From a bacterium (GTDB taxonomy: Bacteria > Zhuqueibacterota > Zhuqueibacteria > Oleimicrobiales > Geothermoviventaceae), in assembly GCA_028275345.1 (NCBI GenBank), contig JAPWUV010000006.1, positions 1-64,000 of the forward strand: a stretch of DNA of 64,000 nucleotides, written 5' to 3'. Both the position numbers and the translations under genes were made by a program. Of this stretch, positions 1-7,237 are shown one piece after another. The notes below the pieces were generated by a model. That model made no database searches and was not told the DNA's origin. It saw nothing but the letters and a program-made list of their open reading frames with translations. The first letter of the stretch is position 1, and each line of letters opens with the position of its first letter.

Positions 1-1
1 G

Positions 2-412
2 TTCGGCCTGCGCGAGCCGCAGCTACACGTGGGCGCCGATTTCATTCTTTTCAGCGGCAAGGATCGGTGGATCCAGGGCCGCAAAACCCAATATGAGGAC
101 CGGTACCTGGTCATTGCGTCCCTGGGCCCGCGCTTCGGCGAGAGCCGGGGGCTGTACGTCGTGCCCGAGTTCCTTCTTTCCTTCGGCTCGTTGTACGACA
201 GGCCAGGCTTCAGGGAATCCGGCGTACCGCTGGGCGTTGGCTGCCGTGTAGGCATGTTCGTGCCCCTCTGGAGCAAGCTCTCTCTGAATCTAGCTCTGCA
301 CCTCGCCATGACGAATCTCCTCACCCGCTCGATCCCGCAAGCCTGGGACGAGGGGCTGGATCAGGAACGGCTGACCAGCGCCCTCCGGATATGCGCGGGC
401 CTCAAGCTGTAG
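2..412 (+). CDS. C-terminal part of an outer-membrane-like protein (partial)
   Basis: The reading frame is already open at the left edge, so the true start lies outside the window; a GTG at 29 is probably internal. The visible part is about 136 residues and ends at TAG/412. It alternates aromatic or hydrophobic residues with polar ones (for example YLVIASLGPRF, GLYVVPEFLLSF, LSLNLALHLAMT), a pattern typical of transmembrane beta-strands, and it contains no long helical membrane segment. I infer a beta-barrel or outer-membrane-associated protein but cannot name a family. It is followed by 190 bases before the next gene and is probably not co-transcribed with it. Confidence 0.5.
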   Translation, partial: FGLREPQLHVGADFILFSGKDRWIQGRKTQYEDRYLVIASLGPRFGESRGLYVVPEFLLSFGSLYDRPGFRESGVPLGVGCRVGMFVPLWSKLSLNLALHLAMTNLLTRSIPQAWDEGLDQERLTSALRICAGLKL

Positions 413-496
413 GCGGGGGCTGCTCCCGCCCGAATCGAGTTTCGCGATCCCTCGCAAGCGCGCATGATTCTCCTCCGCGGAGGGGACAGATTCTCT

Positions 497-525
497 TTGG
501 TTCTTTCTCGCCGAGGTGGTAGCTT
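497..525 (+). promoter_or_regulatory. Candidate sigma-70 promoter for the DhaL-DegV gene
   Basis: TTGGTT (497-502), a 17-base spacer and TAGCTT (520-525) resemble -35 and -10 boxes. They lie about 80 bases upstream of the fatty-acid-kinase-like gene and downstream of the previous stop. This is a pattern match only. Confidence 0.4.
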
Positions 526-605
526 AGATGCTGCATTCTGTAGCCTATTGACGGGGCCGGGAAGGACGGAGCGACAGCGGACGCTTAGCGGAGAGGGCAA
601 GCACC

Positions 606-2411
606 ATCGGATACGACTATTTAGACGGATACGGTTTGCGCCAGGCGCTTCTGGCAGGTTCACATACCCTGATGGAGTGCCAGGGCGAGCTGAATGCGAT
701 CAATGTGTTCCCGGTCCCGGACGGAGATACGGGGACGAACTTGGCCGCGACGGCCGCCTCCATCGTGGCGGGGCTGTCCCGCGTGCACTCGAACGAGGTT
801 GCGGAGGTGGCCCGCGCAGCGGCAGAGTCGGCCCTCATGGGGGCTCGAGGCAATTCCGGCGTCATCCTGGCCCAGTTCTTCCAGGGGCTTCACGAGAAAG
901 TCCAGGGCAAGGCAGTCCTCAACACGCGGGAGTTTGGGGAGGCAGTCTATCACGCGGCCCTACAGTCGCGCCAGGCTCTGGCCGAACCTCGTGAAGGGAC
1001 CATCCTCACGGTGCTGCGCGAGTGGGCCGCCTGGATCCGCAGCCACTCTGCGGGCATCCGGGACTTCTCGGAGCTCCTGCGGCACTCGTTGGGGGTAGCC
1101 CGCCAGTCCCTCGCCGAAACCCCGAAGCGTCTGGAGATTCTTCGCAAGTCGGGCGTGGTCGACGCCGGCGCCAAGGGATTCGTCCACCTGCTCGAGGGAA
1201 TGGTCCAGTACCTGGAGACGGGCAAGGTTCGGAGCGCGGTGGCGACCCACCATCTCGTCGAACGGCTCCGCCACTTCCATTTCGGACGCAACGAAGGGAC
1301 CATCCGCTTCCGGTACTGCACTCAGTGCCTGGTCGAGGGTCAGGGACTCAACAAGGACAAAGTCCGGAGCGAGCTCAGCCGGCTGGGCGACTCGCTGATC
1401 GTCATCGGAGGTGCGCAACGCCTCCGGGTCCATATCCACACGAATGAGCCCGAGGAGGTCTTCGCCCTGCTACATCGCTTCGGCCAGGTCACCGATCGGA
1501 AGGCCGAGGACATGCTCTCGCAGCATCTCCGAGCTACCGAACCGGCCCACCCTCAGGGCATCGGACTTGTGACCGACTCGACCTGCGATCTCCCCAAGGA
1601 GTTCCTCCGAAAGCACGGGATCGAAGTCGTTCCCTTGACGCTGAACATTGACGGACGCTCCTACCGGGATCGCCAGGAGCTCTCTCCGGAGCAGTTCTAC
1701 CGCATGCTCCCTCGGGTGCGAACTCACCCCACCACCTCTCAACCTGCGCCGGGGGACTTCCTCGCCGTCTACCAGCGCGTGGGTCGGACAAGGGAAGCGG
1801 TGATCTCGATACACCTTTCCTCTGCCCTCAGTGGCACGTACCAGAATGCGGTACAAGCCGCGCGCACGCTCGAGGGAACGGAGATCGCGGTACTCGACTC
1901 GAAAACCGCATCGATTGCGCTCGGACTCATCGTGCAGGAGGCGGCCCTCGCCATCGAGCAGGGCCTGACGGTACAAGAGGTCCTCGCCAGAATACGGCGC
2001 GCGATTGAGAACCAGCGGATCTTCGTCGTGCTACCGACGCTCACCTACGCGGTGCGGAGCGGAAGAGTCTCTCGTCCCAAGGGGATCATTGGCAATCTCC
2101 TGGGCCTGAAGCCGATCCTGACGCTCACTCAAGATGGACGCGCAGTGGAGGTAGCACGAGGATTGAGCGAGAAGCACGCCATGCAGAAAACCCTGAAAAT
2201 GGTGGAACGCTTTCTCCACGAAGGGAATTTCACAAGTGCACGCTTCGGCGTGGCGCACGCGAACGTTCCGGAGAAGGCCGAATGGTACGTTGAGCAGTTG
2301 AGGCAACGGTTCGCAGCGCGCGATGTGCCCGTCGTCAACGCCTCTCCGGTGCTGGGGAACCACACAGGACCGGGGACGGTGGCGGTGGCGGTCCTGGGCC
2401 TTGACGAGTGA
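606..2411 (+). CDS. DhaL (FakA-like)-DegV (FakB-like) fusion, putative fatty acid kinase
   Basis: The protein is about 601 residues. The N-terminal DhaL/Dak2 domain (residues 1-200) has the NVFPVPDGDTGTN nucleotide/metal-binding motif and MGARGNSGV. A FakA-type middle domain follows (YCTQCLVEG, DSLIVIGG, RVHIHTNEP; about 230-300). A DegV domain from about residue 319 starts IGLVTDSTCDLP and carries THPTTSQPAPGDF. In FakA/FakB systems the two proteins cooperate to phosphorylate exogenous fatty acids; here kinase and lipid carrier are joined. The only conventional start in frame is TTG at 636, but family alignment puts the N-terminus at residues IGYDYLDG, encoded from ATC at 606, which has GGAGAGG nine bases upstream. 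I therefore place the start at 606 as a probable AUC codon; 636 is the conservative alternative. Confidence 0.82.
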   Translation: MGYDYLDGYGLRQALLAGSHTLMECQGELNAINVFPVPDGDTGTNLAATAASIVAGLSRVHSNEVAEVARAAAESALMGARGNSGVILAQFFQGLHEKVQGKAVLNTREFGEAVYHAALQSRQALAEPREGTILTVLREWAAWIRSHSAGIRDFSELLRHSLGVARQSLAETPKRLEILRKSGVVDAGAKGFVHLLEGMVQYLETGKVRSAVATHHLVERLRHFHFGRNEGTIRFRYCTQCLVEGQGLNKDKVRSELSRLGDSLIVIGGAQRLRVHIHTNEPEEVFALLHRFGQVTDRKAEDMLSQHLRATEPAHPQGIGLVTDSTCDLPKEFLRKHGIEVVPLTLNIDGRSYRDRQELSPEQFYRMLPRVRTHPTTSQPAPGDFLAVYQRVGRTREAVISIHLSSALSGTYQNAVQAARTLEGTEIAVLDSKTASIALGLIVQEAALAIEQGLTVQEVLARIRRAIENQRIFVVLPTLTYAVRSGRVSRPKGIIGNLLGLKPILTLTQDGRAVEVARGLSEKHAMQKTLKMVERFLHEGNFTSARFGVAHANVPEKAEWYVEQLRQRFAARDVPVVNASPVLGNHTGPGTVAVAVLGLDE

Positions 2412-2977
2412 GGCTGCCATGATTGCGCAAAAGCATCGTCCCGCAAACCGGAAGGCAGGCCTCCTGTTTCTTTCCTGGCTCAGTGGCCGGCTCCTGACCG
2501 GCATCGAGCTCGGAAAGCTGGCTATCCTTCGCCCTCGGCCGATGGTGCGCATCCTCCGCATTGTGCATCGCGAGCAAACCCTCCCCCCTGCCTGCTGGAC
2601 GGTCGACCCGCCGTACGTCGTCTGCGTCGCCGTGGACCTGCAACGTCATTCCCTCCGAGTGCACAAGATCCCTTCCTTACATACCAATTAGCTGGACTCG
2701 GGCCGAAGGAAAGGACCCAGTGTCCTCCCGCTGCCCGCCAATCGCCTCGCGGTGGACACCAAAGGCCTTGACATTTTGCCGGAACAAGTCTATTGTGAGT
2801 CGGATGCAGGGTCGCGCGGAAAGGGTCATGCCGTGAATGGGAAAGCCGAGGTGGCTTGGCGCGGCGGCCGGATCCGAGTGAATCACGGCTTTCCACAGAG
2901 GGGGAAGCGTAGCCGGCCCTGCGGCAGGGAAAAAGGAGAGATCGCGCACGAGGCAGAATCATACCTGAGGTGCCACG
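2412..2977. other. 566-base stretch without a convincing gene
   Basis: An open frame from ATG 2419 to 2691 (90 codons) could encode a short basic peptide, but it has no good ribosome-binding site, no recognisable motif and an amino-acid composition like translated non-coding GC-rich DNA. The right-hand part holds the promoter and the roughly 175-base leader of the sugar-enzyme operon. Confidence 0.5.
2768..2796 (+). promoter_or_regulatory. Strong sigma-70-type promoter of the Tat sugar-enzyme operon
   Basis: A perfect -35 TTGACA (2768-2773), exactly 17 bases, then TATTGT (2791-2796). It is the only near-consensus promoter before the three-gene operon starting at 2978, and leaves a leader of about 175 bases. 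Confidence 0.65.
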
Positions 2978-4360
2978 ATGACGGACGAGAGAGGCAAGCT
3001 GAATCGCCGGGAGTTCCTGAAGCGATCGGCGGGGGTCGGGGCCGCTTTGGTATTGGGTACTGCGGCCACGGCCGCATCCTACCGACGCATCCTCGGAGCC
3101 AATGACCGCGTGCGTTTGGGATTCATCGGCGTGGGCAATCGCGGAACGCAATTGCTCCAGGCTTTCTCGCAATTCCCCGATGCCGAGGTGGTGGCTCTTT
3201 GCGACGTCTATCAGCCCTACTTGGATCGGGACAGGGGGAAAGTGGATCCCCGCATCCTGGACGCGCTCGGGAACCTGGTCCCCAAGATGGGCGAAGCCTT
3301 CCCCGCCGGAGTCCAGAGATACAAAGACTTCCGCAAGCTTCTCGAGCAGAAGGATCTTGATGCGGTCGTGATCGCCACGCCTGACCATTGGCATGCATTG
3401 CAAACGGTGATGGCCTGCGAGGCCGGAAAGGACGTCTACGTCGAAAAGCCTCTCACCCTGACAGTGGTCGAAGGGCGGAAGATGATCGAGGCGGCGCGCC
3501 GGCACAACCGAATTGTCCAAGTGGGGCTGCAACGGCGGTCCTCCGTCGTCTACCAGGAGCTCGTCGAGCTTGTCCGGTCGGGCGTGATCGGCAAAGTCAG
3601 CGTGGCGCGCGCCTACCGCATCAACAACATGTGGCCCACGGGGATCGGCAAGGAGAAGCCGGCTAATCCCCCCGAAGGCCTTGACTGGGACCTGTGGCTC
3701 GGCCCCCGACCCTACCGGCCCTATCAGTACAACATCGCGCCGTACAAGTTCCGATGGTGGAAGGATTACTCGTCGCAGCTGGCCAACTGGGGTGTCCATT
3801 ATTGCGACGCAATCCGCTGGATGCTCGGCGAAGAGGCCCCGGTGGCGATCACAGCCATTCCGGGAAAACGCCTCATTGACGACGATCGTACGATCCCCGA
3901 CACGCTGGAAGTCATTTACGAGATGCCCTCGGGTGCGCTCGTCATCTTCGGCCAATACGAGGCCTCTGGTGGGAGACCCTTCCCGTACGGGGAGATCGAG
4001 CTTCGTGGGACCCTCGGCACCCTCTACTGCGACCAATCGGGATACCGGATCGTCCCTTCCCCCGATGGGCAATTTCAGCATGCCGAGCCTCGGCTCCAGG
4101 CCATGGAGAAGCTGGGTATCGAACAGGATACTACCGCCGACCACGTCCGCAATTTCCTCGATTGCGTCAAGACGAGGCAGAAGCCCCGCTGTGACCTGGA
4201 GACGGGGCATCGGTCCACACTCTTCGCCCTCCTTGGCAACATCTCCCTGGAGGTGGGGAGCCGGATCGAATGGGACGCGCAGAAGGAAGAAGTGATCCGC
4301 CCGAAACGGGCTAATCGGCTGCTCCACTACAAGTACCGCTCTCCGTGGAAGCTGGGGTGA
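2978..4360 (+). CDS. Gfo/Idh/MocA-family oxidoreductase with Tat signal
   Basis: 460 residues. The N-terminus LNRREFLKRSAGVGAALVLG is a twin-arginine signal, so the enzyme is expected to be exported folded with its bound nicotinamide cofactor. The Rossmann motif GFIGVGNRG is at about residue 47, and the family-defining EKP is at about 156 (DVYVEKPL). Later signatures include a second HWHA-type segment (TPDHWHAL) and WGVHYCDAIRWMLG with the conserved catalytic His/Asp region. Members of this family oxidise or epimerise sugars and inositols with NAD(P). It is the first gene of a three-gene operon in which all products have RREFL Tat signals, so it probably acts on a sugar outside the cytoplasm. 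The substrate cannot be read from the sequence. Confidence 0.9.
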   Translation: MTDERGKLNRREFLKRSAGVGAALVLGTAATAASYRRILGANDRVRLGFIGVGNRGTQLLQAFSQFPDAEVVALCDVYQPYLDRDRGKVDPRILDALGNLVPKMGEAFPAGVQRYKDFRKLLEQKDLDAVVIATPDHWHALQTVMACEAGKDVYVEKPLTLTVVEGRKMIEAARRHNRIVQVGLQRRSSVVYQELVELVRSGVIGKVSVARAYRINNMWPTGIGKEKPANPPEGLDWDLWLGPRPYRPYQYNIAPYKFRWWKDYSSQLANWGVHYCDAIRWMLGEEAPVAITAIPGKRLIDDDRTIPDTLEVIYEMPSGALVIFGQYEASGGRPFPYGEIELRGTLGTLYCDQSGYRIVPSPDGQFQHAEPRLQAMEKLGIEQDTTADHVRNFLDCVKTRQKPRCDLETGHRSTLFALLGNISLEVGSRIEWDAQKEEVIRPKRANRLLHYKYRSPWKLG

Positions 4361-4418
4361 GCCTTTGTGCAGGTTGTCCCGCGGGAACGGATCGTCGCAA
4401 ATCCATGGGAGATGCCCG

Positions 4419-5390
4419 ATGAGCCGAACCACTGGCCAACAATGGAGCCGACGCGAATTCCTGGCTCGTTCCGCTGGTGCGCTGGCCACCGCCCCCATCT
4501 TGTTCGCGGAGCCGTTGCGCCAGGCCCGGGCGGGGAGCAAGATCAGCGTCTGCATCTTCTCGAAGCACCTGCAGTGGCTGGATTACCGGGGTATGGCGCA
4601 GACCGCCGCCGAGCTGGGCTTCGACGGCATCGACCTCACCGTGCGCCCCGACGGCCATGTACACCCCGAGAGAGTGGAAGACGAGCTCCCGCGCGCGGTG
4701 GAGGAGGTCCGGAAGGCGGGGCTGGACGTGCCCATGATCGTCACGGCCATCACCGAGCCCGATGACCCCACCACCCGCAAGGTCCTGCAGACGGCAAGCC
4801 GTCTCGGGATCCGTCACTACCGCCTGGGCTATTGGCGATATGCGAAAGATCGCTCCCCTGCCGAGCTGCTGCCTGAGCTGGAGGCCAAGGCAAAGGCGCT
4901 GGCGGAGATGAACAAGGAGCACGGCATCGTTGGCGACTATCAAAACCACACCGGCGCGGATCGCGTGGGAGCCGCCGTTTGGGACCTTTGGTACCTTTTC
5001 CGCAACCTGGACCGACGTTGGATCGGATGCCAGTTCGACGTCCGCCACGCCGCAGTCGAGGGGGGATACTCCTGGCCCACGGACTTCCGACTCGTCGCTG
5101 ATCGCGTGCACACCCTGGCCGTCAAAGACTTCCGCTGGGAAAAAGTCCAGGAACGCTGGGAGGCCCGGACCTGCCCCCTCGGGGAAGGCATGGTCGATTT
5201 CGATCTTTTCCTCAGCCTTGTGAAAGGGATAAACTTTGAGGGCCCGATCTCGGTGCACTACGAATATCCACTCGGAGGCGCAGAGCGGGGTGCCAAGGAG
5301 CTTTCCGCACCGCGAGAGGAAGTCCTCGCACAGATGCGGCGGGATCTCCTCCGCCTGCGGGAATGGCTAAGGAAATACGGCTTGGCGTAG
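4419..5390 (+). CDS. Xylose-isomerase-like TIM-barrel sugar isomerase/epimerase with Tat signal
   Basis: 323 residues from ATG 4419, preceded by GGGAG at a suitable distance; an upstream GTG in frame would place residues before the signal and is less likely. The N-terminus has WSRREFLARSAGALATA, a twin-arginine signal. The rest fits the AP-endonuclease-2/xylose-isomerase-like TIM barrel: LGFDGIDLTVRPDGHV near residue 65, LGIRHYRLGYW, a metal-ligand-like IVGDYQNHTG, CQFDVRHA, VKDFRW and ISVHYEYPLGG. Such proteins isomerise or epimerise sugars or keto-sugars. It follows the oxidoreductase by about 58 bases and is followed by the enolase-superfamily gene, consistent with successive steps in one exported sugar pathway. 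Confidence 0.88.
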   Translation: MSRTTGQQWSRREFLARSAGALATAPILFAEPLRQARAGSKISVCIFSKHLQWLDYRGMAQTAAELGFDGIDLTVRPDGHVHPERVEDELPRAVEEVRKAGLDVPMIVTAITEPDDPTTRKVLQTASRLGIRHYRLGYWRYAKDRSPAELLPELEAKAKALAEMNKEHGIVGDYQNHTGADRVGAAVWDLWYLFRNLDRRWIGCQFDVRHAAVEGGYSWPTDFRLVADRVHTLAVKDFRWEKVQERWEARTCPLGEGMVDFDLFLSLVKGINFEGPISVHYEYPLGGAERGAKELSAPREEVLAQMRRDLLRLREWLRKYGLA

Positions 5391-5417
5391 GAACTTGCTC
5401 CACGGAGGGAAAAGGGC

Positions 5418-6857
5418 GTGCACAGCTCTGGGAAGCGACTCACCACCCGGCGTGAATTTCTCGCAAGCCTGACCGCAGCTGCCGGAGCCCTGAGCCTCGG
5501 AGACGCCTGGTCGCTGCGCAGCCAGGGGGATAAGCGGTCGCAGCCGAGGAAAGGAGGGAAAGCCGTGCCGATCCGCGTTCGCTACACGAACTCCAATTTC
5601 GAGCGCGAGCCCCTGGTGAGACCCTTCGGCTTCAAAGGGGGCTACATGACGGAGATCTGGCAAACGGCCGTCTTGCTGGAAAGCGACTCGGGCGCCCAGG
5701 CGGTTGGGCTCTGCACGCAAAACGTCCTTTGGTCCGATGCCCAAGTCTTCTCCTCTCACGCCGAGGCCGCTGGCAATGCCCTCATGTACGCGGTCACCGA
5801 ACGCGCGCTCCAAATGGTGAAAGGCACTAGCTTCCAAGATCCCCTCCAGCTCCTTGACCATCTGCTGCCGGAGCTCTACACCTACGCCAAGCAGCTCACG
5901 AACTGCCCCCAGCTGCGCATGACCTTCGTGCTGAATGCGTTGGTGGGAGTGGACAACGCCTCGTGGCTCCTTTACGCCGCCGAAAACGGGATCAGCCAGT
6001 TCGACGAGCTCATCCCGAGCGCCTACCGTCCTGCCTTGGCCCAACGGCATCGTCAGGTGGCCAGCATCCCCCTCATCTCCTACTCCGTCCCCGTGGAGGA
6101 GATCGTTCAAGCGGTTCGAGACGGTTACTTCTTCTTGAAGATCAAGATCGGGCAGCCTGGCACCCAGCAGGAGATGCTCCGCAAGGACATGGAGCGCATC
6201 GAGGCCATCCACCGCGCCATCGGACATTTCCAGACCGAACACACGGCATCGGGGAAAATTCCCTACTACTTCGACGCGAACGGCCGGTACGAAAGCAAGG
6301 AGACATTGCTTCGGCTCTTGGACTTCACCAAGCGCATCGGCGCCTTCGATCAGATAGCCATTATCGAAGAGCCCTTCCCCGAGGAACTTGAGCTCGACGT
6401 GCAGGACATCCCGGTCCGCCTGGCAGCGGATGAAAGCGCCCACACCGACAAGGATGCCGAAAAGCGCATCCAGATGGGCTATCGTGCCATTGCGCTCAAG
6501 CCGATCGCCAAGACCCTCAGCATGAGCCTCCGGATTGCACACGTCGCGCATCAACATCACGTGCCGTGCTTCTGCGCCGATCTCACCGTGAATCCCATCC
6601 TCGTGGAGTGGAATAAGAATGTCGCTGCGCGACTGGCGCCATTCCCAGGCCTAGGGCTCGGCCTCCTCGAAACGAACGGCCACCAAAACTACCGGGATTG
6701 GGACCGCATGCGAAGCTACCACCCGTGCCCGGATGCGCCCTGGACCCGAACGGAGCGCGGGCTCTTTCACCTTGACGAGGACTTCTACCGGCGCAGCGGC
6801 TGCATCTTCGAGCGGCCGACCCACTATTTCGCCCTCGTGAAACCACCGTCTCACTGA
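5418..6857 (+). CDS. Enolase-superfamily enzyme (mandelate racemase/muconate lactonizing type) with Tat signal
   Basis: 479 residues from GTG 5418. LTTRREFLASLTAAAGALSL at the N-terminus is a twin-arginine signal. The capping domain is followed by the barrel: KIKIG (the K-x-K catalytic lysines, about residue 240), FDANGRY (first metal-binding Asp), IIEEPFPEE (second ligand), LAADESAH (third ligand), then ALKPIAKT and NPILVEWNKN. This metal-ligand set is that of enolase-superfamily dehydratases, racemases and epimerases. Tat export is unusual for this superfamily, but the two preceding genes have the same type of signal, so an exported pathway acting on a sugar acid or cyclitol is likely. A GC-rich 8-base-pair hairpin follows at 6868-6889. 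Confidence 0.87.
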   Translation: MHSSGKRLTTRREFLASLTAAAGALSLGDAWSLRSQGDKRSQPRKGGKAVPIRVRYTNSNFEREPLVRPFGFKGGYMTEIWQTAVLLESDSGAQAVGLCTQNVLWSDAQVFSSHAEAAGNALMYAVTERALQMVKGTSFQDPLQLLDHLLPELYTYAKQLTNCPQLRMTFVLNALVGVDNASWLLYAAENGISQFDELIPSAYRPALAQRHRQVASIPLISYSVPVEEIVQAVRDGYFFLKIKIGQPGTQQEMLRKDMERIEAIHRAIGHFQTEHTASGKIPYYFDANGRYESKETLLRLLDFTKRIGAFDQIAIIEEPFPEELELDVQDIPVRLAADESAHTDKDAEKRIQMGYRAIALKPIAKTLSMSLRIAHVAHQHHVPCFCADLTVNPILVEWNKNVAARLAPFPGLGLGLLETNGHQNYRDWDRMRSYHPCPDAPWTRTERGLFHLDEDFYRRSGCIFERPTHYFALVKPPSH

Positions 6858-6867
6858 GGACCGCTCG

Positions 6868-6889
6868 GCCGGCTCGAAACAGAGCCGGC
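6868..6889 (+). terminator. Terminator-like hairpin after the Tat sugar-enzyme operon
   Basis: GCCGGCTC (6868-6875), a six-base loop and GAGCCGGC (6882-6889) form a perfect 8-base-pair stem 11 bases after the stop codon. There is no T-run, so it may be a transcript 3' end or a stabilising hairpin. Confidence 0.45.
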
Positions 6890-7237
6890 ATCCGACGTGT
6901 ACTTCCCGCTTCACGGGCTGGTGTCAAAGACGGTGCGGCGGGGGGAAACGTTTTCCCATCTTGCCCGGCGGTGAAAACGCCCACTTCGACGAAACTTCTC
7001 AGGAATCCCTCCTCGAGAGCTTCCACCTCGTCGGCCCGAAGCCTCTGAGGACGATTACTGGCACATGCGTTGCAGCAAGATAACTTGGGCGATTCGCCGG
7101 GTCGGGATCCAACGCGGGGCAACCGTGGAGTGGACGGAAATCGACCAGGCTTAGCCCTCCGCTGCGGGGGCGACGCGGGGGCCGAAGTCGCGTGTGCGGG
7201 TGGATCTTTGAACATTTGATGCCAAAGGAGGTGCACC
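6890..7237. other. Intergenic stretch with one LacI-operator-like palindrome
   Basis: I see no gene here. The one notable element is GGGGAAACGTTTTCCC around 6942-6957, centred on CG with AAACGTTT fully symmetric and seven of eight half-site positions matching. That is the architecture of LacI-family operators. It could regulate the secreted-protein gene at 7238, but no LacI-type regulator is in the window. The ribosome-binding site AAAGGAGGTG for the next gene is at the right end. Confidence 0.35.

Noticed and set aside
2419-2691. Possible 90-codon gene after the FakA/FakB fusion
   Set aside because: Weak ribosome-binding site, no recognised motif, and composition like non-coding sequence; not enough support to call a gene.
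2522-4555. Long open minus-strand frame opposite the oxidoreductase
   Set aside because: It runs opposite a clearly recognised gene and its translation has no conserved motif; open antisense frames are common in GC-rich coding DNA.
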